A DNA stretch of 64,000 nt from Pseudomonadota bacterium (GCA_023412495.1 JAEYNP010000052.1:1-64000), one strand, 5' to 3'. Positions 7,739 to 20,337 are shown, numbered from the stretch's first letter. A program made the numbers and translations. Notes: generated by a model not told the origin, from the letters alone.

Positions 7739-9205
7739 ATGTCCATACAGGCTCGATCCGCAGAGGACAAACCTCTCGTCCTGATCGTCGACAACGACAG
7801 GAACATATTCGATATCCTTGACAAACGCACCAGCGAGTTGGGAATCAGAACCATCCTGGCGACCACGCTGAAGGATGGCCTGCAGAAAAACAGGTCCGAC
7901 TGCTGCGATGTCATTCTTATGCGGGACAAGCTGCCGGACGGCGCGGCCTGCTACCATATCAAGGAATTCCAGGTGGAGCACCATGCGCCCGAGATCATTG
8001 TCTACAGTTCACTCGGCGACCCGGAGCAGGCCGAGCTTGCTTTCCAGTGCGGGGTCTGGGACTATCTCATCGACCCCTCCCCGGAATCCTCCCTGCCGGA
8101 TCTTCTGATCCGCGCCCTGCGTTACCGGCAGAACAAGTCGGACGAGGCTGACTCGCAGCACAAGGAGATTCGAAGCCAGCTGCTGCACCACGGCATCATC
8201 GGCAGCAGCAAGGAACTGCAGAATTGTATCGACCTCACCGTGCAGATCGCCCAGTCCGACGCCAATGTCCTCATCTATGGAGAATCCGGTACCGGCAAGG
8301 AGCTGTTTGCCTCGGCCATCCACCATATCAGCCCGCGTTCAGCCGGCAAGCTTACTATCGTCGACTGCGCGGCACTCCCGCCGACGCTCGTGGAAAGCAT
8401 CCTCTTCGGCCATGTCAAAGGGTCCTTTACCGGGGCGGACAAGGCCCAGCCGGGTCTCATCAAGCAGTCCGACGGCGGCACCCTGTTCCTCGACGAGATC
8501 AGCGAAATGCCGCTCGAAATCCAGAAAAAATTTTTGAGGGTCATCCAGGAACGGACTTTCCTGCCGGTGGGTGGCAGCGCCGAAACCAGGAGTGATTTCC
8601 GGCTCATCGCCGCTACCAATAAAGACCTGCAGGCCATGTGCGAGGAGGGAACCTTCCGGGAAGACCTGCTGTTCCGCCTGAAGACCTTCCAGCTCGATCT
8701 GCCGCCGCTCCGCACCAGGCGCCGGGACATCACCGAGCTCGCCTATTATTTTCGGGACACCTTCTGCAAGAAAAACAAGATCAAGCGGAAGATGTTCTCG
8801 CCTGACTATTTGATGACTCTTAATCAATACGACTGGCCCGGCAATGTAAGAGAGCTGTTCCAGGCCGTCGAACGTTCGATCACCATCGCCCACGACAGCG
8901 CCATCCTCTATCCGAAACACCTCTCCACCGGCATCAGGATCACTGTCACCCGAAAAAAGCTGCAGCATCGGCAGCAGGGCGACGAACCGCTGGAGGCTTC
9001 CAACCCGTTCATGATCGATCTCGACGACATGCCGGCATTGAAGGAAGCGAGATATCGGGCGATAGAGGCCCAGGAGATCCGCTATCTGGAGACGCTGCTC
9101 ACGGCAACGGACGGCAATATCAAGAAATGCTGCGAAGTATCAGGACTTTCCCGGTCGAGGCTCTATGACCTTCTGAAGAAATACCGTCTCTCCACCACCA
9201 GATAG
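7739..9205 (+). CDS. Sigma54-dependent activator with degenerate receiver domain
   Basis: A 488-residue NtrC-type regulator. Residues 10-125 have a receiver fold, about 158-390 an AAA+ domain with Walker A GESGTGKE, the sigma54 contact loop GSFTGA (normally GAFTGA) and Walker B GGTLFLDEI, and 445-488 a Fis-type helix-turn-helix (KKCCEVSGLSRSRLYDLL). The receiver lacks the phosphoacceptor: the position four before the Pro in LMRDKLPDG is Arg62, and the usual Lys of YLxKP is Asp112. It may work without phosphorylation or through an atypical partner. I chose ATG 7739, which has AGGGGGAG upstream. Several sigma54-like promoters elsewhere in the window are possible, unproven targets. Confidence 0.88.
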   Translation: MSIQARSAEDKPLVLIVDNDRNIFDILDKRTSELGIRTILATTLKDGLQKNRSDCCDVILMRDKLPDGAACYHIKEFQVEHHAPEIIVYSSLGDPEQAELAFQCGVWDYLIDPSPESSLPDLLIRALRYRQNKSDEADSQHKEIRSQLLHHGIIGSSKELQNCIDLTVQIAQSDANVLIYGESGTGKELFASAIHHISPRSAGKLTIVDCAALPPTLVESILFGHVKGSFTGADKAQPGLIKQSDGGTLFLDEISEMPLEIQKKFLRVIQERTFLPVGGSAETRSDFRLIAATNKDLQAMCEEGTFREDLLFRLKTFQLDLPPLRTRRRDITELAYYFRDTFCKKNKIKRKMFSPDYLMTLNQYDWPGNVRELFQAVERSITIAHDSAILYPKHLSTGIRITVTRKKLQHRQQGDEPLEASNPFMIDLDDMPALKEARYRAIEAQEIRYLETLLTATDGNIKKCCEVSGLSRSRLYDLLKKYRLSTTR

Positions 9206-9454
9206 CCAGAAACCAGAAGACAGAAGACAGAATAGAATGTCGGCTTTGGCGACCATACGGTCTGTTTTCCGGCTTCCAGCTTCCGGCTTCTTTTCTGGTT
9301 TCTGGCCGCTGCACTCCTCCGGGCGAATATAAGATTCGTCCCTACACGCGCCGGCTGAACGGATACCAGAAATCGAAAACCAGACAGTATATTCGCCAAA
9401 GGCGACATTTTATATTGTCCTCTGTCCTCTGTCCTCTGATTTCTGGCTTCTGGC
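9205..9454. repeat. Inverted AGAAGACAGA-type repeat between convergent genes, copy 1
   Basis: The left arm (9205-9252) starts at the stop codon of the sigma54 activator: GCCAGAAACCAGAAGACAG units, then GAATGTCGGCTTTGGCGA. The right arm (9393-9454) is the inverted counterpart, TTCGCCAAAGGCGACATT then TCTGTCCTCTGTCCTCTG and TTCTGGCTTCTGGC. The spacer holds a copy of a GGGCGAATATAAGATTCG element (9318-9343). The right arm overlaps the end of the GH77 gene. The same arms occur at 41935-42266. Confidence 0.8.
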
Positions 9455-11257
9455 CCGCAGGGCCAAAGCCAGCGCCCGCGGGATGTCGAGGGCGAGATTT
9501 CCGGACGCCTTTGCCGCGTAGGCGGAGCGATAGTCGGCTGGGATGCGCAGGGTCCAGTTGTCGCGGCTGACCGTCCCGGGCGTGTTGTAGCTTTCGCGAA
9601 AACCGAGCAGATCGGTAAAGTAGACGAGGACGTTTTTGGCCGGGCCGAGGAAGAGGTCGGCGAACTTGGCCTGGACCAGTCTCCCGGGATCACGGACAAG
9701 CCCTTCGATCCATGTCGCCCGTTCGGTCGCCGGAATGGCGAGACGCTCGGCCAGATACACGGCCTGGGTGAGACTCCCTCCCTCCCTGTGCCATTTACCC
9801 GCCATATGCCATATCGGCGGGGTATCGTGGGTGGAGAGCATCAGCCAGTCCTGGGCCCTCGCGTTTTCGCTGCGGTAGACATCTCCCGGGTTGTTCAGGT
9901 CGGCCTTTTGGGTGACCCGGAAGCGGCCGAGCCCGTACCGCTCCATCACTCTTTTCACCGGATAGGGCTCGGTACTGAGAATTTCGCAGGCGACCTCGCA
10001 GCCGCCCGCCCTGCCGGTCGAGGCCATGACCTCCGCAAAGAGTACGCCGTACCTGTCCACCTGCTCCGGAGCGAGATCCGTCACCCAGTTATCGTCGTAT
10101 CGGGCTGCATCAATGTTTAACTGGCCGGGACTGACGATGGCGAATTCGGCCAGGGCCGGATGATCGGGGAGGTCCGGGGAGGCGAAGAGGCGGGCGCCCC
10201 GGCGGACGGCGGCAAAGGGGTCGGCCCGACCCTGACGGTAGACCCAGGGGCAGATCAGTCCGTGGGGGTGGTCCAGGCGCAGGCCGTCGAACTCCGCCAG
10301 GAGCTTTGCCATCCGGGCCCGAAAGAAGCGGAGGGCCGGGCCCGTCCGGCGCCTGCCGTCCGCGCCGATGGAGAAATATTTCCGCGGGTCGAGCAGGGGA
10401 TAATTCCACGGCTGGCCCTCCGGATGGGTGCGGCTGGGCGGGGCGCCCAGAGCATAGCCGGGCAGCAGCATTTGGCCGGCATACCAGGCGTCGCGGTCGG
10501 ACATGCCGATCTGGCAGTCGCAGAAGAGGGAAAGGCCCAGCCTTTTGCAGAGCTTTCGCAGCTCCCGGTGCTGGGCATCGAGCAGGAACTGGATGAAGGA
10601 TAAATTTTCTATGGTCTCCCGATGCAGGCGGGAAAAAGCGGCAAGCCTGGCTCCCGGGGCCGCGAAAAGATGCCGGTCTTCCTCCAGCGCCCAATCCTGC
10701 CAGAGTCTGCCGCCGTTGCCGGCCTTGAGGATCTCGTAAAACGCGTCTCTCGTGAGCCAGTCGGAATTGGTTTTTCGGAAGGCTGCATAAGCCTTGACCA
10801 GCGGCGGAGCCGAAGGTGAATCATCGGTCACCTGCCGCCGGAGCCGAGGACAGATGAGGCCTGCGAGGCGGTCGATAGCTTGCCGGGCCAGCGGGTCGTC
10901 CACCCTGCTTCGGCCGGGGGAGAGCCGCTCTACCAGGGCCGCCAGTTCGGGCGGGGTGAGCAGGCCCAACTCCGGCCGGGTGAGCGGGAGAGGAGCCAGG
11001 GAGAGGGAATTTCTGGAAAACCAGGTCCCGTCGTAGGGCGAGAGGTTGCCGGGCGTGGTGATCCCCTGGGGGCCGAGCTGAATACCGGTGAAACCGAGGC
11101 TTCTGGCGAATTCGAAAAAGCCCGCGGCCCCTGCCGAATAGGGGGAGCCCCGGCCCAGGTCCTCCTCGGCGAGCCCCGGCAGGGCAGCCTCGTGCACCCC
11201 GAGAAGAAAATTCCTGATGCCAAGAGCCTTCAGCGCCCGGTCGACCTCGTCTTGCAT
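9410..11257 (-). CDS. GH77 4-alpha-glucanotransferase-like protein
   Basis: A 615-residue divergent amylomaltase (family GH77), expected to transfer alpha-1,4-glucan segments. The catalytic pattern is readable: nucleophile Asp in FDGLRLDHPHG, an acid/base Glu candidate in CEVACEILS, and the third acidic site in LSTHDTPPIWH. It ends the glgE operon, and its ATG overlaps the glgB stop (TGATG). The last 15 or so residues (RARSQKSEDRGQRTI) are encoded by the right arm of the intergenic repeat and are probably not part of the native fold. In this operon it could trim or re-lengthen branched glucan chains. Confidence 0.82.
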   Translation of the reverse strand: MQDEVDRALKALGIRNFLLGVHEAALPGLAEEDLGRGSPYSAGAAGFFEFARSLGFTGIQLGPQGITTPGNLSPYDGTWFSRNSLSLAPLPLTRPELGLLTPPELAALVERLSPGRSRVDDPLARQAIDRLAGLICPRLRRQVTDDSPSAPPLVKAYAAFRKTNSDWLTRDAFYEILKAGNGGRLWQDWALEEDRHLFAAPGARLAAFSRLHRETIENLSFIQFLLDAQHRELRKLCKRLGLSLFCDCQIGMSDRDAWYAGQMLLPGYALGAPPSRTHPEGQPWNYPLLDPRKYFSIGADGRRRTGPALRFFRARMAKLLAEFDGLRLDHPHGLICPWVYRQGRADPFAAVRRGARLFASPDLPDHPALAEFAIVSPGQLNIDAARYDDNWVTDLAPEQVDRYGVLFAEVMASTGRAGGCEVACEILSTEPYPVKRVMERYGLGRFRVTQKADLNNPGDVYRSENARAQDWLMLSTHDTPPIWHMAGKWHREGGSLTQAVYLAERLAIPATERATWIEGLVRDPGRLVQAKFADLFLGPAKNVLVYFTDLLGFRESYNTPGTVSRDNWTLRIPADYRSAYAAKASGNLALDIPRALALALRARSQKSEDRGQRTI

Positions 11258-13166
11258 CACATGTCCGTCTTCAGGCGGAAGACCACGATGGCAAGGGGCG
11301 GCAGGGTGATATTCAGGGAGTGGGACTCGCCGTGCACCGACTGGGGCGTCGCCTCCTTGCCGCCGAAATTGCCCTGGCCGCTGCCGCCGTAAAGCGGAGC
11401 GTCGCTGTTCAGGACCTCCTCCCAGAAGCCCATTTCAGGCACGCCCAGCCGGTAGTTGTGGCGGGGCACCGGAGTGAAGTTGCCGATTGCCACGATCACG
11501 TTCCTGCGAGGATCCTTGCCGCGGCGGATGAAGCTCAGCACGCTCTGCTGGCTGTCGTTGCAGTCGACCCAGGAAAAACCGGCGGGATCGTCGTCCAGTT
11601 CGTACAGGGCCGGCTCACCGCGCAGAAAGGTGTTCAGGTCGCGGACCCAGCGCTGCAGCCCCTGGTGAAAGGGAAACTGCAGCAGGGCCCAATCGAGCCC
11701 GGTGTCGTGGTTCCACTCTTTCCACTGGCCCAGCTCGCAGCCCATGAAGAGCAGCTTTCTGCCGGGGTGGGTGAACATGTAGCCGTAGAGCAGCCGCAGG
11801 TTGGCGAACTTCTGCCAGTAATCGCCGGGCATCTTGCCGATCATCGAGCCCTTGCCGTGAACCACCTCGTCGTGGGAAAAGGGCAGGACGAAGTTCTCGT
11901 GGTAGGCATAGAGCAGGCTGAAGGTCAGCCGGTGGTGGTGGTAAGAGCGGTGGATCGGGTCCTGGCTCATATAGGCCAGGGTGTCGTGCATCCAGCCCAT
12001 GTTCCATTTGAAGCCGAAGCCCAGGCCGCCGAGATAGGTCGGTCGCGATACCATCGGGTAAGCGGTCGATTCCTCGGCAAAGGTCATGACATCGGGATGC
12101 TCCTGGTAGACCAGGTGGTTGAAGCGCTTCAAAAACTCGATGGCCTCCAGGTTCTCCCGCCCCCCGTACTGATTGGGGATCCACTCATCCTCCTTCCGGG
12201 AGTAGTCGAGGTAGAGCATCGAGGCCACGGCGTCGACCCGCAGGCCGTCGATATGGTAGACCTCCAGCCAGAACAGGGCGTTCCCGAGGAGGAACTCCGC
12301 CACCTCGGTCCGGCCGTAGTTGAAGATGAGGGTGCCCCAGTCCATGTGCTGGCCCTTGCGCGGATCGGCGTGCTCGTAGAGGTGGGTGCCGTCGAAGTAG
12401 CCGAGGCCGTGGCCGTCGTTGGGGAAGTGGGCGGGCACCCAGTCGAGGATGACGCCGATGCCGTGCCGGTGCAGCGTGTCCACCAGGTACATGAAATCCT
12501 GGGGCGTGCCGAAGCGGCTGGTGGGGGCGAAGTAGCCGATGGTCTGGTAGCCCCAGGATCCGTCGAAGGGGTGCTCGTTGACCGGCAGCAATTCCACGTG
12601 GGTAAAGCCCAGGTGGCCGACGTATTCGGCGAGCTTCCCGGCGATCTCCCGGTAGCTCAGCCAGCCGCCGTCCTCCACGCGGCGCATCCAGGAGCCGAGA
12701 TGGACCTCGTAGATGGAGATCGGGGCCTGATGGTGGTGCCGGCGGCCGCGCGACTGCATCCACTCGCCGTCGCCCCACTCGTAGCCAGAGAGTTCCCAGA
12801 CCACCGAGGCGGTCTTCGGGCGGATCTCGCAGTGGAAGGCGTAGGGGTCGGTCTTCTGCACCCGGTAGCCGTGGAAATTCGAGGTGATGGAAAACTTGTA
12901 GAGAGTACCGTGTCCCACCCCCGGTACGAAGCAGTGCCAGTAGCCGGAGTCCTTGATGCCCTGCAGGGGCGTCGCCCGCTCGTCCCAGCCGTTGAAATCG
13001 CCGATGACGGCAACCTCCCTGGCGTTGGGAGCCCAGACGGAAAAGTAGGTGCCCTCGCGCCCGGCCTCGCTTACGACATGCGCGCCGAGTTTTTCCCAGG
13101 CCCTGTAATGTGTTCCTTCGGCCAGCAGGTGGATGTCGTAATCGGTGATCAGTTCAGTGGTTGGTT

Positions 13167-13170
<4 letters not shown>
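11257..13170 (-). CDS. glgB: 1,4-alpha-glucan branching enzyme
   Basis: A 637-residue glycogen branching enzyme, which cuts alpha-1,4 chains and re-attaches them by alpha-1,6 bonds. The N-terminal CBM48 is visible ([21 protein letters not shown]), then the GH13 barrel with [13 protein letters not shown], nucleophile Asp in [15 protein letters not shown], acid/base Glu in [10 protein letters not shown] and the third Asp in [10 protein letters not shown]. The C-terminal beta domain ends at residue 637. Length is normal for the short GlgB class. Its ATG overlaps the upstream TreS-Mak stop (ATGA), so the two are translationally coupled. Confidence 0.97.
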
Positions 13171-16520
<3,350 letters not shown>

Positions 16521-16536
16521 GTTCCGTCCTCAATTC

Positions 16537-18540
16537 TCACATGAAATAGTCGAAATCGCGTTCGGTGCGGAGCTTGCGCCGCAAAAGGAAAATCTGGGCG
16601 GGGCATTCCGCCGGGTCGAGGCGGACATAATTGCGCCGGCCCTGCCAGAGAAAGCGGTTGTCGAAGAGCAGCTCGTGGACCTGAAACACCTCTTTCTCTT
16701 TGATCCGGAACTGCTCGAGCGGCACCTCGAGCATCCCTTCCTGGACATTGTGGGGATCGAGGTTCACCGCCACCAGGATGATATTGTCGAGATCATCCGT
16801 GCTCTTACCGTAGAACAGCAGCTGTTCGTTGTCTACGGGATAGAATTCCAGGCGCTGGTTTGAGGCGAGCGCCGGATTTTTCTTCCGGATGGAGTTGATC
16901 TTGGTGACAAAGGCGCGGATATTGCCGGCGCTGTTCCAGTCGCGAACCTTGATTTCGTATTTTTCCGAGTGGAGGTATTCCTCGGTGCCCGGCACCGCCT
17001 CGTTTTCCAGATATTCGAAGCCGCTGTAGATGCCGTAGCAGGAGGACAGTGTCGCCGCCAGCACCAGCCGGGCGATGAAGGCCGCCCGGCCGCCGAACTG
17101 CAGGTACTCCGGCAGGATGTCCGGGGTGTTGGCAAAGAAGTTGGGCCGGAAGAATTCGCTCACCTCGGTCTCCACCAGCTCCCGCAGGTAGGAGCTCAGT
17201 TCGTACTTGGTATTGCGCCAGGTGAAGTAGGTGTAGGACTGGGAGAAGCCGGCCTTGGCCAGGCCGTACATGACCCGGGGGCGGGCGAAGGCTTCGGAGA
17301 GAAAAATGGTGTCGGGATGGCGCCGGCGCACTTCCGCGATCAGCCATTCCCAGAAGGAGAGCGGCTTGGTGTGCGGGTTGTCGACCCTGAAGATTTTCAC
17401 GCCGCGCTCGATCCAGAAGAAGAAGACGGATTTCAGCTCGTGCCAGAGCGCTTGCCAGTTTTCGCAGTCGAAGCAGATCGGATAGATGTCCTCGTATTTC
17501 TTCGGGGGGTTCTCGGCGAACTTCAGCGTGCCGTCGGGGCGGTGCCTGAACCATTCCGGATGTTCCCGAATATAGGGGTGGTCGGGGGAACACTGCAGGG
17601 CGATGTCGAGGGCGATCTCCAGGCCCTGGCGGCGGGCGCTCGCCACCAGATGCTCGAAGTCATCGAGGGTGCCGAGCTCCGGATGGACCGACTTGTGGCC
17701 GCCCTCCTCGCCGCCGATAGCCCAGGGGCTGCCGGGGTCGCCGGGGGCGGTGATGAGGCTGTTGTTGCGGCCCTTGCGGTTGGTTACGCCGATGGGGTGG
17801 ATGGGCGCCAGATAGAGCACGTCGAATCCCATTCGAGCGATCTCCGGCACCAGGCGCTCCAAGGATTTAAATGTGCCGCTCTTTTCCGGGTCGTGGGTGA
17901 CGGAGCGGGGAAAGAGCTCGTACCAGGCGGAAAATCCGGCCAGACGCGACTCCACCGTCACCGTCAGCGCAGGGGTAAAAACCGCTTCCCGGAGGCGGTC
18001 GGGATACCGTTTCATCATGGCGGTGACATCCGGGGCGGTGGCGCGCGCCACCATCTTTTCCTGGGGTTCGACCTGCTCGATCATTTCGGCAACGCCGGCG
18101 AGCCAGGCGTCGTCGGGTGTCCTGGCCCGGCGGGCGGTCCTGGCGATCATCGCCGCGCCCTCCAGAAGATCGCTCGCCACATCCTGGCCGGCTTCGCTTT
18201 TCTTCAGCAGGTCCCGCTGCCACGAGGTAAAGTGATCGATCCAGGCCCGTACCGTATAAGAATAACTGCCGAGTTCCTCGACGGCAAACTCCCCCGTCCA
18301 GAGATCGTCCGGCTGGGAGGTCATCTCCACTTCTATCCAGTCGCCTTCGGCATGGCGGTACTGCAGCACGGCCTGCAGGAGATCGTGGCCGTCGGCAAAG
18401 ATGTAGGCCGAAACCACCACCTTCTCGCCCACGGTCCTCTTGACGGGAAAGCGGCCGCAATCGATGCGCGGCCGGATCTTTTCGATGAAAACCCTCACGG
18501 CCTGCTCGGCCGGGAGCCGTTCGTGCTGGTACTGTGGCAT
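16537..18540 (-). CDS. glgE: Alpha-1,4-glucan:maltose-1-phosphate maltosyltransferase
   Basis: A 667-residue GH13_3 enzyme, which extends alpha-glucan using maltose 1-phosphate. Typical GlgE features are SAWYELFPRS, LYLAPIHPIGVTNRKG, nucleophile Asp in KIFRVDNPHTKP and acid/base Glu in FLSEAFARP. I placed the start at ATG 18540 (MPQYQHERL), which has AAGGGGG upstream; the open frame to 18657 adds a low-quality Arg/Asp stretch. It is the first gene of glgE, treS-mak, glgB, GH77. No classical glgA or glgC is in the window, so glucan synthesis here may run from trehalose or maltose. Confidence 0.95.
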   Translation of the reverse strand: MPQYQHERLPAEQAVRVFIEKIRPRIDCGRFPVKRTVGEKVVVSAYIFADGHDLLQAVLQYRHAEGDWIEVEMTSQPDDLWTGEFAVEELGSYSYTVRAWIDHFTSWQRDLLKKSEAGQDVASDLLEGAAMIARTARRARTPDDAWLAGVAEMIEQVEPQEKMVARATAPDVTAMMKRYPDRLREAVFTPALTVTVESRLAGFSAWYELFPRSVTHDPEKSGTFKSLERLVPEIARMGFDVLYLAPIHPIGVTNRKGRNNSLITAPGDPGSPWAIGGEEGGHKSVHPELGTLDDFEHLVASARRQGLEIALDIALQCSPDHPYIREHPEWFRHRPDGTLKFAENPPKKYEDIYPICFDCENWQALWHELKSVFFFWIERGVKIFRVDNPHTKPLSFWEWLIAEVRRRHPDTIFLSEAFARPRVMYGLAKAGFSQSYTYFTWRNTKYELSSYLRELVETEVSEFFRPNFFANTPDILPEYLQFGGRAAFIARLVLAATLSSCYGIYSGFEYLENEAVPGTEEYLHSEKYEIKVRDWNSAGNIRAFVTKINSIRKKNPALASNQRLEFYPVDNEQLLFYGKSTDDLDNIILVAVNLDPHNVQEGMLEVPLEQFRIKEKEVFQVHELLFDNRFLWQGRRNYVRLDPAECPAQIFLLRRKLRTERDFDYFM

Positions 18541-18700
18541 ATTGACCCCCTTTTCTGTCTGTTTTCGAGCTGTCATCGTGATCGCACCGCCACGATCCCG
18601 GTCTCGCGCCGTGGGATCGTGTCCGGTACGGCTGGATTTATTGCCATTATCAGACATTGCGGAGTGATCAGGCGTTTGCGCTTTCCGGATTCCGATACCT

Positions 18701-19270
18701 CTATCTGATCAATCGGTAGGGCAGTGCCCGACGGGCCCAGTCGCTGTCGGGAAAGCGGTCCTGCAGCTGCAGGTGGGCTTCCTTCAATGCTCCGGGCTGG
18801 CCGGTAATCTTGTATCGCGTCACTCCGAGCAGGTATAGGGCTTCGGGAGCCGATGGGCTGTGGGGATGGTTGCTCAGGATTCGGTTGAGATGATTCTGGC
18901 ATTCATCCAGGCAATCCAGATCGAAGTCGACTTTGGCGAGACCCAGTTCCAGCGCCGGGATGAATTCCGCCGCAGGGAAGAAGCCGAGGGTCGACTGATG
19001 GCTCTTGCCGAACTGGTCGAGCACGAAAATTCTCGGGGTCCACTTTACGTTGAAGTCCTCGGCAAAGGGCTGCGTATCGGAGCTTATCCTCAAGGCGACG
19101 AAGTGATCGTCGACAAAGCTTGCCACGTTTTCGTTTGGATACGTAACTGCATCCATCTGTTGACAGCCCAGTCACTGGGGGTTGAAAAAATCGAGCAGCA
19201 CCGCCTTTTTTTCGTTCCGCGCCTGATCGAGGGCTTCCTGAAAATCGGTCGTCCATTGTATCTTTTTCAT
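18701..19270 (-). CDS. Thioredoxin-like selenoprotein (UxxC) with TPR-like C-terminus
   Basis: A 189-residue protein if the in-frame TGA at 19172-19174 is read as selenocysteine (Sec33). ATG 19270 has AAGGAG 8 bases upstream. Residues 1-32 (WTTDFQEALDQARNEKKAVL then LDFFNPQ) and residues 34 onward (LGCQQMDAVTYPNENV, VKWTPRIFVLDQ) form one thioredoxin fold. The TGA falls exactly at the first position of the redox motif, giving U-L-G-C. Residues about 120-189 look like a TPR pair. A hairpin spans the UGA (19143-19175). A sigma54 match lies 78 bases upstream. Without selenocysteine insertion this would be two fragments. Confidence 0.8.
19143..19175 (-). promoter_or_regulatory. Candidate SECIS-like hairpin at the UGA codon
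   Basis: On the minus strand GUGACUG (containing the UGA) pairs with CAGUUAC over 7 bp with one G-U pair, enclosing 19 bases. Inside, CUG-UCAA-CAG can form a small apical stem. Bacterial SECIS elements lie just after the UGA in this way, but the spacing here is shorter than in the classic formate dehydrogenase element, so this is tentative. Confidence 0.4.
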
Positions 19271-19347
19271 GGCGTTACTCCTTTGCTGTCGGAGCGAATG
19301 GGGCTGATCCACTACATCCCGCATCCGTCCCCATTTGTTGGAAATGT

Positions 19348-19363
19348 AGCAATTGATATGCCA
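19348..19363 (-). promoter_or_regulatory. Sigma54 promoter match for the selenoprotein gene
   Basis: The minus strand reads TGGCATATCAATTGCT, fitting TGGCAY-N5-TTGCW with GG at -24 and GC at -12 in the right spacing. It lies 78 bases upstream of ATG 19270 in otherwise non-coding DNA. Confidence 0.6.
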
Positions 19364-19578
19364 TGCGCAACCCGTCCACCCTAACTTCCTGCCTGATGGC
19401 GGCATTCTTGCAAGGATACTGAAGCCGGGAAAAGAAAGCCGTCATTCCAATAGACGCTCGAGTGTCAGGGTGCACATCGTGCGCTGTCACGGAGTTTCCA
19501 GTGCACACAATGCACGCAGCCCGGCCAAGGAAAAACGACGAAAAAATTCCATGCGACGATATATATGGAGGTTTTGCC
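19364..19578. other. Gap between divergent genes with TGCAC motifs
   Basis: This holds the rest of the 308-base space between the selenoprotein and PfpI genes. Around 19470-19515 TGCAC and related words repeat (GGTGCACAT, GTGCGC, AGTGCACACAATGCAC), resembling a similar cluster at 48043-48142. An AAAAACGACGAAAAAATTCC run precedes the PfpI ribosome site. No promoter is clear. Confidence 0.3.
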
Positions 19579-20100
19579 ATGATATTGACGGATAAGAAAT
19601 TTGTGATCTTTGTCGAGACCCTCTATAACGACCGGGAATTCTGGTATCCCTATTACCGGTTGAAGGAGGAAGGCGTCCAGGTCTCAGTGGTGGGGCCCGA
19701 AGCGGGCGGCCATTATTCCGGCCAGTACGGTATCCCGGTCAAGGCCGATAAGGGCATGAACGACATCAGCCCCGCCGAATTCCACGGCCTGGTCATTCCG
19801 GGAGGCTACGCTCCCGATCACATGCGCCGTCACCGGCAGATGGTCAAGCTGGTGCGGGATTTCCACGAAGCGGGCAAGATCGTGGCGGCTATCTGCCATG
19901 CCGGCTGGATGCTTGCATCCGCCGATATCCTCCGGGGCCGGAAAGTGACCGGCTTTTCCTCGATCAAGGACGATCTTATCCATGCCGGCGCAGAGTTCGT
20001 CGACGAGGAGGTGGTGGTCGACGGCAATCTGGTGACCAGCCGTAACCCCGACGATCTGCCGGCATTCATGAAGGCGATCATCAGAAAACTGTCCTTCTAA
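19579..20100 (+). CDS. PfpI / DJ-1 family protein
   Basis: A 173-residue DJ-1/PfpI superfamily protein of the YhbO/PfpI branch; members act as glyoxalase III-like or protein-repair enzymes, or proteases. The nucleophile Cys sits in AAICHAGWMLAS and the partner Glu in FVETLYNDREFWYPYYR; the elbow is VIPGGYAPDHMRR. I used ATG 19579, which has GGAGG 8 bases upstream. It is probably part of the stress-gene neighbourhood. A 51-codon ORF follows 58 bases later. Confidence 0.92.
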   Translation: MILTDKKFVIFVETLYNDREFWYPYYRLKEEGVQVSVVGPEAGGHYSGQYGIPVKADKGMNDISPAEFHGLVIPGGYAPDHMRRHRQMVKLVRDFHEAGKIVAAICHAGWMLASADILRGRKVTGFSSIKDDLIHAGAEFVDEEVVVDGNLVTSRNPDDLPAFMKAIIRKLSF

Positions 20101-20158
20101 CCTTACGGTTCGTAGCGGTTTCTGTTGCTTTATTCACCCCTGACATAAGGAGAGAATC

Positions 20159-20314
20159 ATGTCCACACGCCAGGCGGAAGATGTATTGCGGCACACCTTC
20201 AGGCAGCTCGAGAAGATGTTGAAGGAAGTGGAGGGGCAGAAGACTGTTTTTCGACCGGAGGGGAAAAACGCCGGCAGGCGGGTGAAGGGTGGTCCGGGAA
20301 AAAAGCGGAAGTGA
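20159..20314 (+). CDS. Very small basic hypothetical protein
   Basis: A 51-residue ORF with a strong ribosome site (AAGGAGA, 7 bases before ATG). Residues 1-28 form an amphipathic helix (RHTFRQLEKMLKEVEG). Residues 29-51 are Gly/Lys/Arg-rich (NAGRRVKGGPGKKRK) and could bind nucleic acid. It may be co-transcribed with the PfpI gene. I recognise no family. Confidence 0.5.
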   Translation: MSTRQAEDVLRHTFRQLEKMLKEVEGQKTVFRPEGKNAGRRVKGGPGKKRK

Positions 20315-20337
20315 TTCGGGGGCGGCCGACCACCGCA

